Notes: generated by a model from the letters alone, not told the origin. DNA of 64,000 nucleotides from Pseudodonghicola xiamenensis DSM 18339 (GCF_000429365.1 NZ_AUBS01000003.1:205966-269965), one strand, 5' to 3'. Positions 33,926-43,944 are shown, numbered from the stretch's first letter. Numbers and translations are program-made.

Positions 33926-36178
33926 ATGCACCAGGCAGCGCCACCGGTCGGCGATCCATTGGCCGATTTCGAGTACCGGAACAATCAGGCCGGGTTGCTT
34001 GTCCGATATGCACGCGGGCGGGTGGCAAGTTTCGGTCGCCGCCAGATCATGACCGTTTCCGGCGGGCTGATTTTGTGGATGATGAACGGGCCGCTGTCGG
34101 GCGCGGTCGCCATGCTGATCGCGATCCTCGGCGAGGCTGTCGATTGTTATTATCTGCGGGGGATCGAGGCGCGATTGCTACGGGGGCAGCCGTTGGCGCG
34201 GGTGCAGCGGATCAGCACCCTGACCGCCGGGTTTCAGGCGCTGACCATCTCGATCTGCATCGCGCTTTCCTGGTTCGGCAGCCGGACCTCTGAATCGCCG
34301 CTTTTCGCTGTAGCCTTTCTGGCCGGAGCCGCAATCAACGGCGGGGTGGTGCTGCCGTATCATCGCGGTGCGGGGACTGTCCGTTTGGCGATCTTCGGCA
34401 TCTTGCCGGTGATTCTGTTCGGGGTGTCCTATCTGAGGGACGGGCTTTCGGGCACACGTCTGGTCATGGATGCGGCCGGCACGATGTTGCTGGGCTTTAT
34501 GATATATAGCTTCCTGGATTTCGCTGTCGCGGGGTTTCGGCGGCATCTGCGGGATACGCGCGAACTGGTCGAAAAAGGGGGGGAGCTGAAGGCGCTGAAC
34601 CGCAGGCTTGCCGCCCAGCAGAAAGAGGCGCATCGCTTGGCGCTGGTGGCGCGTCATGCCAATGACAGCGTGCTTTTGTTGAACCGGAGAGGTCAGATTC
34701 TCTGGGTGAACGAGGCGTTCACCCGCACCACAGGATATACTGCGGAGGAGGCGATCGGGCGGATGCCCGGGGCGCTGCTGAACGGACCGGAGACCGATCT
34801 GGCGACGGTGGACAGGCTGCACGAGGCCTTGGCCCAGGGCATCCCCTTCCGCTGCGAGGTTCAGAACCGCACCAAATCCGGAGAAACCCTCTGGATCGAG
34901 ACCAATCAGGTGCCGGTGATCGACGAACATGGCGAGGTCGAGATGATCGTCGCGGTGGAGCGCGATGTGACCAGGGCCAAGCAACACGAACAGGATATGA
35001 TCGTCGCCCGTCATGCCGCCGAAGAGGGCGCGCGCGCCAAGGCCGAATTCCTGGCCACCATGAGCCATGAAATCAGGACGCCGATGAACGGGGTGATCGG
35101 CATGGCCGATCTGCTGGCGGAAAGCGGCCTGACCGAGGATCAGCGGGTTTATACCGACACCATTCGCAGTTCGGCCCAGGCGCTGCTGACGATCATCAAC
35201 GATGTGCTTGATCTATCGCGGCTTGATGCGCGCAAGATGACGCTGGCGCCGGAGGATTTCGACCTGAAGACCTGCGTGCTGGAGCCGACGCGCCTGCTCA
35301 GGCCTCAGGCCCGTGGCAAGGGGTTGGCCCTCAAGCTGGAATTCGAGGGCGACGGCCCGTCCTATCTGCATGGAGACGACAGCCGGTTGCGCCAGATTTT
35401 GATCAATCTGCTCGGCAATGCCATCAAGTTCACCCACGCCGGCGGCGTGACGGTGCGCGTGCGCAATCGCCAGGCGGCGAAGGGCGGTGCCAATCTGGTC
35501 ATCGAGGTGGAAGACACCGGCATCGGCATTCCGGAAGACAAGCTCGAGCATATTTTCGAACGTTTCGCCCAGGCCGATGCCTCGACCACGCGGGAGTTCG
35601 GTGGCACTGGCCTGGGGCTGACCATCTCGCGGATGCTGATCGAAGCCATGGGCGGGACCATCAAGGTCCGCTCCGTCCCCGGACAGGGGGCCTGTTTCAC
35701 CGTTGCCCTGCATCTGCCCGAGGCGCAGGAGCCGCCCAGGGACGACACCTGCATCGCCGATTTCTCGGATGCGGAACTGCGCCGGATTTTGAAAGGCAAA
35801 CATATCCTGACCGCCGAAGATGCCGAGGTGAACCGCACGCTGATCCGCAAGTTCCTCTCTGGTTTCGAGGTCGATCTGGAGTTCGCACATGATGGTCGCG
35901 AAGCCGTCGACAAGGCGCTGGCGCAGCGGCCTGATCTGATGCTGATGGACATGTCGATGCCGGAACTGAGCGGTATCGAGGCCACCCGCCTCATTCGCGC
36001 CGAGGCCGATCACCAGCCGGTCATCATCGCCCTGACCGCCAATGCCTTTGACAGCGATCGCGCCGCCTGTCTCGACGCGGGGATGGACGGGTTCCTCAGC
36101 AAGCCGGTCCGGCGATCCGATCTTCTGGCCGTCATGGCGCAGCAACTCTCTGTCGTGCGGGGGGAGGCCGTCGGATAA
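33926..36178 (+). CDS. Membrane hybrid sensor histidine kinase/response regulator
   Basis: The 750-aa protein has an N-terminal membrane region with about five to six helices (residues 30-205) and a coiled linker. A PAS domain follows (about 245-350, GQILWVNEAFTRTTGYTAEEAIGR). A HisKA domain with H381 in TMSHEIRTPMNG leads to an ATPase domain (NLLGNAIKFT, VEDTGIGIPE, GTGLGLTIS). The C-terminal receiver has D675 in LMDMSMPEL. It has no Hpt domain, so an external phosphotransfer protein is needed. It lies between pncA and pncB in the same direction, with 114 bases before it. Signal and target unknown. Confidence 0.92.
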   Translation: MHQAAPPVGDPLADFEYRNNQAGLLVRYARGRVASFGRRQIMTVSGGLILWMMNGPLSGAVAMLIAILGEAVDCYYLRGIEARLLRGQPLARVQRISTLTAGFQALTISICIALSWFGSRTSESPLFAVAFLAGAAINGGVVLPYHRGAGTVRLAIFGILPVILFGVSYLRDGLSGTRLVMDAAGTMLLGFMIYSFLDFAVAGFRRHLRDTRELVEKGGELKALNRRLAAQQKEAHRLALVARHANDSVLLLNRRGQILWVNEAFTRTTGYTAEEAIGRMPGALLNGPETDLATVDRLHEALAQGIPFRCEVQNRTKSGETLWIETNQVPVIDEHGEVEMIVAVERDVTRAKQHEQDMIVARHAAEEGARAKAEFLATMSHEIRTPMNGVIGMADLLAESGLTEDQRVYTDTIRSSAQALLTIINDVLDLSRLDARKMTLAPEDFDLKTCVLEPTRLLRPQARGKGLALKLEFEGDGPSYLHGDDSRLRQILINLLGNAIKFTHAGGVTVRVRNRQAAKGGANLVIEVEDTGIGIPEDKLEHIFERFAQADASTTREFGGTGLGLTISRMLIEAMGGTIKVRSVPGQGACFTVALHLPEAQEPPRDDTCIADFSDAELRRILKGKHILTAEDAEVNRTLIRKFLSGFEVDLEFAHDGREAVDKALAQRPDLMLMDMSMPELSGIEATRLIRAEADHQPVIIALTANAFDSDRAACLDAGMDGFLSKPVRRSDLLAVMAQQLSVVRGEAVG

Positions 36179-36281
36179 GGCCGCCCCGATGATCGACGAC
36201 AGGGGGATTTCCCCTGTTTCTGCTTGGCCCCGGGGGTTTTCGTGACGTATCACCCTCGGGCAGCAAGAAAAGAGGCCCGCC

Positions 36282-37574
36282 GTGGTGGATATCGCAACCC
36301 GAGTCTATAATCATAAGTGGAAGATCGACCCGATCGTCCGCTCGCTGATCGACACCGATTTCTACAAGCTGTTGATGTGTCAGTCGGTGTTCCGCAACCG
36401 ACCCAAGACACAGGTGACCTTTTCGCTGATCAACCGGACCGACAAGGTGCCGTTGGCCAAGCTGATCGACGAGGGAGAGCTGCGCGAACAGCTTGATCAT
36501 ATCCGCTCGCTCAGCCTCAGCCGGGGGGAAAGCACCTGGCTCAGGGGCAATACCTTCTATGGCAAGCGTCAGATGTTCCGCCCCGATTTCATGGAGTGGT
36601 TCGAAAAACTGCGGCTGCCGCCCTATTATCTGGAACGCCGCGGTGATCAGTATGAGCTGACCTTCGAAGGCGACTGGCCTGAGGTGATGCTGTGGGAAAT
36701 CCCCGCGCTTGCCGTGCTGATGGAGCTGCGCAGCCGGGCCGTGCTGAACGATCTGGGCCGGTTCGAGCTCAAGGTGCTCTATGCCCGGGCGATGACCCGG
36801 CTGTGGGAAAAGATCGAACGGCTGCGGGAGCTCTCGCCGCTGGGCATCGCCGATTTCGGCACCCGCCGCCGGCATTCCTTCCTGTGGCAGGACTGGTGCG
36901 TGCAGGCGATGATCGAAGGGCTGGGGCCGAAATTCACCGGCACCTCGAACTGCCTGATCGCCAAGGAACGCGACCTCGAGGCGATCGGCACCAATGCGCA
37001 TGAGCTTCCGATGGTCTATTCCGCCCTGGCCGAAACGGATGCGGAACTGGCCCAGTCGCCCTATAAGGTGCTGGAGGACTGGCAGGAGGAGCACGAGGGC
37101 AACCTGCGGATCATCCTGCCCGATACCTATGGCACCAAGGGCTTTTTGGAAAACGCACCGTATTGGCTGGCCGGCTGGACCGGCATCCGTATCGACAGCG
37201 GCGATCCGGCGGCGGGCGCCGAGGTGGCGATCGACTGGTGGAAGGCCCGGGGCGAGGATCCGACGAAAAAGCTGGTGATCTTCTCCGACGGGCTCGATGT
37301 CGACAAGATTGTCGAATTGCACAGTCAGTTCGCCGGCCGGGTCAAGGTCAGCTTTGGCTGGGGCACGCTGCTGACCAATGATTTCCGTGGTCTTGTGCCG
37401 AATGATGCGCTGGCCCCTTTCAGCCTGGTCTGCAAGGCGGTCAGTGCCAACGGCAGCCCGACGGTGAAACTGTCGGACAACCCGGAAAAGGCGATGGGCC
37501 CGGCGGCAGAGATCGAACGCTACAAGCGTGTGTTCGGGGTGGGCGAACAGAAGCGGATCAAGGTGGTGGTGTAA
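36282..37574 (+). CDS. pncB: Nicotinate phosphoribosyltransferase
   Basis: Converts nicotinate and PRPP to nicotinate mononucleotide, the step after PncA. The 430-aa protein carries [17 protein letters not shown] and [14 protein letters not shown], with the phosphate-binding [11 protein letters not shown] and H-containing [25 protein letters not shown] and WGTLLTND are also present. The start is GTG at 36282 (a second GTG follows directly), with AAGAGG upstream. A stem-loop after the stop is a likely terminator. Full length. Confidence 0.95.
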   Translation: MVDIATRVYNHKWKIDPIVRSLIDTDFYKLLMCQSVFRNRPKTQVTFSLINRTDKVPLAKLIDEGELREQLDHIRSLSLSRGESTWLRGNTFYGKRQMFRPDFMEWFEKLRLPPYYLERRGDQYELTFEGDWPEVMLWEIPALAVLMELRSRAVLNDLGRFELKVLYARAMTRLWEKIERLRELSPLGIADFGTRRRHSFLWQDWCVQAMIEGLGPKFTGTSNCLIAKERDLEAIGTNAHELPMVYSALAETDAELAQSPYKVLEDWQEEHEGNLRIILPDTYGTKGFLENAPYWLAGWTGIRIDSGDPAAGAEVAIDWWKARGEDPTKKLVIFSDGLDVDKIVELHSQFAGRVKVSFGWGTLLTNDFRGLVPNDALAPFSLVCKAVSANGSPTVKLSDNPEKAMGPAAEIERYKRVFGVGEQKRIKVVV

Positions 37575-37598
37575 GCCGCCATCGCACCGGATTGCAAA

Positions 37599-37624
37599 AC
37601 GGCCGCCCATGATGGGGCGGCCGT
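37599..37624. terminator. Stem-loop between pncB and the aldehyde dehydrogenase gene
   Basis: A ten-base perfect stem (ACGGCCGCCC and its complement) with a six-base loop lies 25 bases past pncB and just after the end of the convergent dehydrogenase gene. The T-run is weak on both sides. Confidence 0.6.
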
Positions 37625-37639
37625 TCGCGTTTCAGCGCC

Positions 37640-39097
37640 TCAGCCGTGATAGGCGGCGACGGTCTTCAGTTGCGAGAAGCCGTAAAGCGCCTCAAAGCCC
37701 TTCTCTCGGCCATGGCCGGATTTTCCGACCCCTCCGAAGGGCAGCTCGACCCCACCGGCGGCGCCGTAGTTGTTGATGAAGACCTGACCGGCGTGCAGCT
37801 TCTTGGCCAGCCGCATCTGCCGCGATCCGTCGCGGCTCCAGATGCTGGCGACCAGCCCATAATCGGTGCTGTTGGCGATCTTCACCGCTTCCTCTTCGGT
37901 GTCGAAGGGGATCAGCACCTGCACCGGGCCGAAGATCTCGTCCCGCGCCAGTGCGTGATCGCCCGGCACATCGGCAAAGAGCGTCGGGCAAAGATAGGCG
38001 CCCTCGGCCGGGGCATGGCCCACCACCTCGCCCTGGGCGGCCACGGTTAGATCGGCCCCCTTGGCGAGAAAGCCCGACACGATCTCTTTCTGGCGGGCGG
38101 AGATCAGCGGCCCCATCCGCAGGTCTTCCATCGCAGGGCCGACGGTGATGGCGCCATAGGCCTCGGCCATCCGGCGCTTGACCTCGTCATAAACGCCGCG
38201 CTGCACCAGGACGCGGGAGGAGGCGGAGCAGGTCTGCCCGGCGTTCTGACAGCCGGCATTGACCAGGAAGGGCAGCGCCGCGTCCAGATCGGCGTCGTCG
38301 AACACCAGCTGCGGCGACTTGCCGCCCAGCTCCAGCGTCACCGGGATCACGTTCTTGGCGGCCGCCGTCTGCACCAGGATGCCGGTCGGCACCGATCCGG
38401 TGAAACTGATGTGATGGATACCCGGATGCGCGGTCAGCGCCGCGCCCGCCTCGGCGCCGATCCCCGGCACCACGTTCAGCGCACCGGCGGGCAGCCCCGC
38501 TTCCATCGCGATATGGGCAAAGGCCAGCGCCGTCAGGCAGGCCTCTTCCGCCGGCTTCAGCACCGCGGCATTGCCCATGGTCAGCGCCGCGCCGACCGAC
38601 CGGCCGATGATCTGCATCGGATAGTTCCAGGGTACGATATGTCCCGTCACCCCATGCGGCTCGCGCAGGGTATAGACGGTATAACCCTCCATGAAGGGGA
38701 TGGTCTGGCCATGCACCTTGTCGGCGGCGCCGCCGTAGAATTCGCAATAGCGTGCCAGCGCGATGGCATCGGCGCGGGCCTGGCTCAGCGGCTTGCCCAC
38801 ATCCATCGCCTCCAGCACCGCCAGGCGCTCGACATTCTCCAGCACCAGCTGACCGATGCGGGTGATGATCCGGCCACGCTCCAGCGCGGTCATCCGGCCC
38901 CAGTCTCCCTCCAGCGCGGCCTCAGCCGCCTGCACCGCCGCGTCGATATCGGCGGCGCCGCCACGGGCGATCTGGCAGATTGCACTGCCGTCCGACGGGT
39001 TGACCAGCGGCAGGGTCTCGCCGCTTTGCGCCGGCACCCATTTGCCGCCGATCAGGCAGAGGGTGGGATCGAACCAGATGGGGTTGGTCTCGCTCAT
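37640..39097 (-). CDS. Aldehyde dehydrogenase family protein (betaine-aldehyde dehydrogenase-like)
   Basis: The 485-aa NAD-dependent enzyme has VPWNYPMQ, LKPAEEACLTAL and FTGSVPTG. The general base glutamate is in VTLELGGKSPQLVF and the nucleophilic cysteine in CQNAGQTCSASSRV. The cofactor motif DEIFGPVQVL is intact. It resembles the betaine or general amine-derived aldehyde dehydrogenases. It is the last leftward gene of the monooxygenase-ABC cluster, 121 bases after the ATPase gene. That suggests the cluster takes up and oxidises an amine- or peptide-like compound, an inference only. Confidence 0.9.
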   Translation of the reverse strand: MSETNPIWFDPTLCLIGGKWVPAQSGETLPLVNPSDGSAICQIARGGAADIDAAVQAAEAALEGDWGRMTALERGRIITRIGQLVLENVERLAVLEAMDVGKPLSQARADAIALARYCEFYGGAADKVHGQTIPFMEGYTVYTLREPHGVTGHIVPWNYPMQIIGRSVGAALTMGNAAVLKPAEEACLTALAFAHIAMEAGLPAGALNVVPGIGAEAGAALTAHPGIHHISFTGSVPTGILVQTAAAKNVIPVTLELGGKSPQLVFDDADLDAALPFLVNAGCQNAGQTCSASSRVLVQRGVYDEVKRRMAEAYGAITVGPAMEDLRMGPLISARQKEIVSGFLAKGADLTVAAQGEVVGHAPAEGAYLCPTLFADVPGDHALARDEIFGPVQVLIPFDTEEEAVKIANSTDYGLVASIWSRDGSRQMRLAKKLHAGQVFINNYGAAGGVELPFGGVGKSGHGREKGFEALYGFSQLKTVAAYHG

Positions 39098-39133
39098 GAA
39101 AGGCTCCTGACGTCTCGGGGCGGTATCCTGCCC

Positions 39134-39166
39134 CTTCTTCTCGTTCCAAATACGGCCGCCGGAGGC
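39134..39166 (+). repeat. Half copy of the dispersed AAATACGG repeat
   Basis: CTTCTTCTCGTTCCAAATAC continues with GGCCGCCGGAGGC. It equals the right arm of the composite hairpins at 17.6 and 27.4 kb, without the left arm, between the dehydrogenase and ATPase genes. Confidence 0.65.
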
Positions 39167-39218
39167 ATCGGCGCAGCCGATCTGCCCGACAGGCCACCGG
39201 CGCCCCGATCCGCCCTGT

Positions 39219-40805
39219 TCAGCCCAGTGCAGGCAGGGTCGGCGCGGCGGCGATCAGGGTTTGGGTATAGGGGTGGCGCGGTGAAGTGAAGACCTGTTCG
39301 GTCTCGCCTTCCTCGACGATCTCGCCCGATTGCATCACCAAAACGCGATCGGTCACCGTGCGCACCACGCTCAGGTCGTGGCTGATGAAGAGATAGCTCA
39401 GCTGATAGGCGGCGCAGAGCTCCACCAGCAGATCGAGGATCTGCGCGCGCACCGAGACATCGAGCGCGCTTACCGCCTCGTCGAAGAGGATCAGCTCGGG
39501 TCGGATGATCAGGGCGCGGGCGATGGCGATCCGCTGCCGCTGCCCGCCCGAGAACTCGTGGATGTATTTCTTCGCGTCCGTGGCCTTCAGCCCCACCGCC
39601 TCCAGCGCCTCGGCGATCGCCCTGTCGCGGGTGGCCCCGGTCGGCGGCGTGTCGAGCAGATGGAAGGGTTCGGTCACCAGCCGGTCGACCCGGTGGCGCG
39701 GGTTGAAGCTGCCGAAGGGGTCCTGGAACACCACCTGCATCCGGCGTCGCACATCGGGATCCGGTTTGTGCCCGGACCAGACCGGTTTGCCATCTAGCAG
39801 GATTTCGCCGCCCTGCAATGGCTCCAGCCCCAGAAGCGCCCGGGTCAGGGTCGATTTCCCGCAACCGGATTCGCCCACCAGCCCCAGCCGCTCGCCACGG
39901 TTCAGGGTGAAGCTCACCCCCTTGACCGCGCGGTGATAGCCGGGATCGCGGAACAGGTGCTTGCGCGGCAGGCGGTAGTCGCGCACCGCCCCCTTCACTT
40001 GCAGCAGCGGCTCCGGCGCCGGCGGCTCGGGCAATGTCACCTGATGGCCCGAGGCTTCGAACAGCATCTTGGTATAGGGATGCGTCATGTTGCGAAACAG
40101 CTCGCGCGTCGGGCCTTGCTCGACCAGCTCGCCGTGGCGCATCACCACGATGCGGTCGGCCATGTCCGATACCACCGCCAGGTCGTGGGTGATCATCAGC
40201 AGCCCCATGCCGAAATCGGCGACCAGGCTTTGCAGCAGATCGAGGATCTGCGCCTGCGTCGTCACATCCAGCGCCGTGGTCGGCTCGTCCGCGATTAGAA
40301 GCTTCGGGCGCAGGGCGATGGCCATGGCGATGACGACGCGTTGGCGTTGCCCGCCTGACAGCTCGTGCGGGAATCGCGACAGCGGAAAGCGGTCCTCGGG
40401 CAGGCCGACGCGGTCCAGCATCTCACGCGCGCGGGCGCGGGCCTGATCCTTCGGCATCGCCTTGTGGATCAGGATGGTTTCCATCACCTGATCGCCGATG
40501 GTCTTGACCGGGTTCAGCGCCGTCATCGGCTCCTGGAACACCATGCCGATCTCGCGGCCGCGCAGGCTGCACATCTGCGCCTCGTTCCGCGCCAGCAGGT
40601 CCTGGCCTTCCAGCAGGATCTTGCCCTGTGTCTCGGCCCGGTCGGGCAACAGCCCGATGACCCCCAGTGCGGTCATCGACTTGCCCGATCCGCTTTCGCC
40701 GGTGACGGCGACGATCTCGCCCGGGGCGACGGAAAAGCTCACGTCTTTGAGGATCGGCAGGCCGCCGATTTGCAGGGACAGGTTCTGGATATCAAGAAGG
40801 CTCAT
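39219..40805 (-). CDS. Peptide/nickel-type ABC transporter ATP-binding protein (two fused ATPase domains)
   Basis: The 528-aa cytoplasmic ATPase combines DppD-like and DppF-like domains. The first (1-255) has GESGSGKSMT, LSGGQRQRVVIAMA and ADEPTTALD. The second (from about 270) has GESGCGKSTLT, FSGGQRQRIAIARA and FDEAVSALD. C-terminal oligopeptide-transporter extensions (HPYTKML, HPYTQTL) follow each domain. Start ATG 40805 overlaps the stop of the permease gene in ATGA; the longer open frame is an artefact. It energises the two permeases encoded upstream. Confidence 0.93.
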   Translation of the reverse strand: MSLLDIQNLSLQIGGLPILKDVSFSVAPGEIVAVTGESGSGKSMTALGVIGLLPDRAETQGKILLEGQDLLARNEAQMCSLRGREIGMVFQEPMTALNPVKTIGDQVMETILIHKAMPKDQARARAREMLDRVGLPEDRFPLSRFPHELSGGQRQRVVIAMAIALRPKLLIADEPTTALDVTTQAQILDLLQSLVADFGMGLLMITHDLAVVSDMADRIVVMRHGELVEQGPTRELFRNMTHPYTKMLFEASGHQVTLPEPPAPEPLLQVKGAVRDYRLPRKHLFRDPGYHRAVKGVSFTLNRGERLGLVGESGCGKSTLTRALLGLEPLQGGEILLDGKPVWSGHKPDPDVRRRMQVVFQDPFGSFNPRHRVDRLVTEPFHLLDTPPTGATRDRAIAEALEAVGLKATDAKKYIHEFSGGQRQRIAIARALIIRPELILFDEAVSALDVSVRAQILDLLVELCAAYQLSYLFISHDLSVVRTVTDRVLVMQSGEIVEEGETEQVFTSPRHPYTQTLIAAAPTLPALG

Positions 40806-41617
40806 GATCGGCGCACCCGCAGTCGGGGGTCGAGCAGGTCGCGCAACCCGTCGCCCAGAAGGTTCAGCCCCAGCACCGTCAGCACGATGGCAAGGCCGGG
40901 GATCAGCGCCATATGCGGCGCCAGGCTGACCATGGTCTGGGCATCGGCCAGCATTCTGCCCCAGCTTGGCACCGGCGGTTGTGCGCCGAGCCCGACATAG
41001 GACAGCCCCGCCTCGGCCAGGATGCCGAGCGAGAACTGGATGGTGCCCTGCACGATCAGCAGGTTCAGCACGTTGGGCAGGATATGTTCGAAGGAAATCC
41101 GCGTCTGCGACTTGCCGGCGACGCGGGCGGCCATGATGAACTCCCGCTCCCACAGCGACAGGGCGGCGCCGCGGGTGATCCGGGCGAAGACCGGGATGTT
41201 GAAGATCCCGATGGCGATGATCGCATTGATCGCACCCGGCCCCAGGATGGCGGTGATCAGGATGGCGATCACCAGCGAGGGGAAGGCGAAGACCAGATCG
41301 TTGCCGCGCATGATCAGCTCATCCAGCCAGCTGTCCTTGCGGGCGGCGGCCATCAGCCCCAGCGGGATCCCCAGCGCCATGCCGATGCCGACGGCCACCA
41401 GCGCCACCGCGATCGAGGTCCGGGCGCCGACCATGATCATGCTGAACATGTCGCGGCCGAAGTGATCGGTGCCGAACCAATGGCTGGCCGAGGGCGGCCT
41501 GAGCTTTGCCGGGATATCCATCGCGGCGACGTCGTAGGGTGTCCAGATAAAGGAGACCAGCGCCGCCAGCACCACGAGGCAGGACAGAAATCCGCCCAGT
41601 ATCAGATTTCGTCTCAT
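40802..41617 (-). CDS. ABC transporter permease, DppC/OppC type
   Basis: The 271-aa inner-membrane permease begins with an N-terminal membrane helix and a HWFGTDHFGRDMFSMIMVGARTS segment. It includes the EAA loop EREFIMAARVAGKSQTRISFEHILPNV, which contacts the ATPase, and AGLSYVGLGAQPPVPSWG near the end. These are signatures of the dipeptide/oligopeptide/nickel class. Overlaps of four bases (ATGA) with the genes on both sides show tight translational coupling. Confidence 0.92.
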   Translation of the reverse strand: MRRNLILGGFLSCLVVLAALVSFIWTPYDVAAMDIPAKLRPPSASHWFGTDHFGRDMFSMIMVGARTSIAVALVAVGIGMALGIPLGLMAAARKDSWLDELIMRGNDLVFAFPSLVIAILITAILGPGAINAIIAIGIFNIPVFARITRGAALSLWEREFIMAARVAGKSQTRISFEHILPNVLNLLIVQGTIQFSLGILAEAGLSYVGLGAQPPVPSWGRMLADAQTMVSLAPHMALIPGLAIVLTVLGLNLLGDGLRDLLDPRLRVRRS

Positions 41618-42561
41618 GTGCGCTGCCTCAGTCGGGGGTCGACCGCGGCATAGGCCAGATCGACCAGAAAGTTCACGGTGATGACGGCGAAGACCAGCAA
41701 CATAACCACCGATTCCACCACGATCAGATCGCGTGCGGTGATCGCCTGGAACACCAGCCGACCGAGCCCGGGCAGATAGAAGACCTGTTCGATGATGATG
41801 GCGCCGGCCAGCAGGAAGGAGAATTGCAGCCCGATGATCGTCAGGACCGGGATCATCGCGTTGCGCAGGGCGTGGCGCCACAGCGCCTGCCGCCGGCTCA
41901 GCCCCTTGGCGCGGGCGGTGCGCATGAAATCCTCACCAAGGATATCGAGCAGCGCCGACCGCATCACGCGCGCCAGAATCGCCGCCTGCGGCAGCGCCAG
42001 CGCGATCGCCGGCAGGGTCAGCGAATGAATGCCGGTCCAGAACCCCTTGTTCCAGCCGGCAAAGCCGCCGGCGCCGAACCAGCGCAGGTTGATGGCGAAG
42101 ATCAGCACCAGCATCATCGCGAACCAGAAGTTCGGGATCGCCACGCCCAGTTGCGTCGCCCCCATCACCGCCATATCGCCCGGCTTGCCGCGCCGTGCGG
42201 CGGCATAGATGCCGGCGGGAAAGGCGATCAGCGTCGACAGCGCCAGCGCATAGAGCGCCAGCGGCAGCGATACCCAGAGCCGGTCGGTGACCATCTTGGT
42301 CACCGGTGTGCGATAGGTATAGGAGGTGCCGAAATCGCCATGCAGCATGCCGCCCACCCAATCGAGGTAGCGTTCGATCTTTGGCACATCGAGGCCCAGC
42401 TCGGACCGCAGAGCTTCGATGGTGTCGGGCTGGGCGTTGATCCCAAGCATGAAGGAGGCCGGATCGCCCGGCGCGATTTCGATCACGAAGAAGATCACCA
42501 GGCTGGCGACGGCCAGGCTGAGGATCAGCGAGATCAGGCGTTTGAGTGAATAGCGTAACAT
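41614..42561 (-). CDS. ABC transporter permease, DppB/OppB type
   Basis: The 315-aa inner-membrane permease has the typical first helix and IAPGDPASFMLG. The LHGDFGTSYTYRTPV segment and EAA loop EDFMRTARAKGLSRRQALWRHALRNAMIPVLT follow, and then the FYLPGLGRLVFQAI ending. ATG 42561 is preferred over the GTG at 42570, though neither has a good ribosome-binding site. It is the first ABC gene; no substrate-binding protein is encoded before or after the transporter. Confidence 0.92.
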   Translation of the reverse strand: MLRYSLKRLISLILSLAVASLVIFFVIEIAPGDPASFMLGINAQPDTIEALRSELGLDVPKIERYLDWVGGMLHGDFGTSYTYRTPVTKMVTDRLWVSLPLALYALALSTLIAFPAGIYAAARRGKPGDMAVMGATQLGVAIPNFWFAMMLVLIFAINLRWFGAGGFAGWNKGFWTGIHSLTLPAIALALPQAAILARVMRSALLDILGEDFMRTARAKGLSRRQALWRHALRNAMIPVLTIIGLQFSFLLAGAIIIEQVFYLPGLGRLVFQAITARDLIVVESVVMLLVFAVITVNFLVDLAYAAVDPRLRQRT

Positions 42562-42684
42562 TGACGGCACGTTAGGGGCGCCCTGCGGAGAGGTCCAGAG
42601 CCAGACTGACGATCTGCCGGGGCGTAAATCTCGCCTGCGCAGTTCGTCAGCGGTCCTGACCTTTCCTGAGGGGCCGTGGAGGGG

Positions 42685-43944
42685 TCAGGAGGCTGTCGCC
42701 CCGGTGGGAATGATCGCCGGTTTGGCGTTCAACTCGTCAATCGAAAACCCGGCGATGGATTTGAACCGCGCCGCATGGGCGGCCAGATCGGCGGTGGGGA
42801 TCACGTCGTCGATATTCTCGAAGTCCCCGCCGCAGATATCCTCGACCATCTGCAGCACCGCGTCCGGTCCGCCGCCCTTGCGGTTGGCCAGGCCCACGGC
42901 GGTGGTCAGCGGGCGAATCTGGGCCTCATAGGCTTCGAGCGCCGCCGGGGTGACGCCATGGGCCAGCAGGCTGGCGCCGATGACTCGGGCATCGACGATC
43001 GCCTGGCTCGCCCCGTTGGAACCGACCGGATAGGTCGGATGCGCGGCGTCTCCCATCAGGGTGACCCGGCCCTCGGTCCAGCGCGGCAGCGGATCGCGGT
43101 CGACCATCGGGTATTCGAACACCTGATCGGCGCCGGTGATCAGCGCCGGCAGGTCGATCCAGCCGAACCGCCAGCTTTCGAAATCGGGCAGGAACTCCTC
43201 GATCTTCGCGGCGCGGTTCCAATCCTCGCGCCGCCAGTCGTCGCTGGGATCGAAGCGTTTCTCGGCGATCCAGTTCATGGTGACCAGGCCGGTCTCTGGA
43301 TCGGCAGCGGAAATCGGATAGGCCACGGCGCGCAGGCTGTCGTGACCGATCATCACCATCGCGCCGCCGCCCTTGTAATCGGGGGCCTGCGTCGTCGCCC
43401 GCCAGAGGATGCGTCCGTCCCAGATCGGCGCGCCCTCATCGGGGTACATCTGCGCGCGCAGTGCTGAATGGATGCCGTCGGCGGCGATGACCAGATCGCC
43501 AGGGATGCGGCTGCCATCCTCAAGGATCAGTGTCGCGCCGTCCTCCTCGATCTCGAAGCCCTCGGCGCGGGCGCTGGTAACGATGCAATCGGCCCCGGCC
43601 CGGGCGATCAGCGCATCATGCAGCATCATCTGCAGCCGCCCGCGATGGACCGAAAACTGCGGCCAGGCATAGCCGGCGCCTTCGCCCCGGGGTTCCTCCC
43701 AAATGGTGTGGCCGAACTTCGAATAGAAGCCCAGTTGCCGGGTCCGTACGCCGATGGCATCAAGCTGAGCCTCAAACTCCAGGTCGAAGAGTTCGCGCAC
43801 CGCATTGGGTTGCAGATTGATGCCGACACCCAGTGGCCTGATCTCGGGCGCGGCCTCACAGATGCGGAACGGCAGGCCGATTTGATGCAGCGTTAGCCCG
43901 AGGCTGAGCCCGGCAATGCCTGCGCCTGCAATAAGAATGGTCAT
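42685..43944 (-). CDS. FAD-dependent aromatic-hydroxylase-type monooxygenase
   Basis: The 419-aa flavoprotein has the N-terminal FAD motif ILIAGAGIAGLSLGLTL, the DG motif VIAADGIHSALRAQM and the second FAD motif VTLMGDAAHPTYPVGSNGASQAIVDA. It belongs to the group A hydroxylases that use NAD(P)H and O2. The start at 43944 has GGAGGAG nine bases upstream; the upstream open frame overlaps idi and is rejected. It precedes the ABC genes on the same strand by 123 bases, so its substrate might be the imported compound (inference). Confidence 0.9.
   Translation of the reverse strand: MTILIAGAGIAGLSLGLTLHQIGLPFRICEAAPEIRPLGVGINLQPNAVRELFDLEFEAQLDAIGVRTRQLGFYSKFGHTIWEEPRGEGAGYAWPQFSVHRGRLQMMLHDALIARAGADCIVTSARAEGFEIEEDGATLILEDGSRIPGDLVIAADGIHSALRAQMYPDEGAPIWDGRILWRATTQAPDYKGGGAMVMIGHDSLRAVAYPISAADPETGLVTMNWIAEKRFDPSDDWRREDWNRAAKIEEFLPDFESWRFGWIDLPALITGADQVFEYPMVDRDPLPRWTEGRVTLMGDAAHPTYPVGSNGASQAIVDARVIGASLLAHGVTPAALEAYEAQIRPLTTAVGLANRKGGGPDAVLQMVEDICGGDFENIDDVIPTADLAAHAARFKSIAGFSIDELNAKPAIIPTGATAS

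Noticed and set aside
39219..41153. 644-aa version of the ABC ATPase
   Set aside because: The N-terminal extension is another frame of the permease gene; ATG 40805 in the ATGA overlap begins the ATPase fold exactly.
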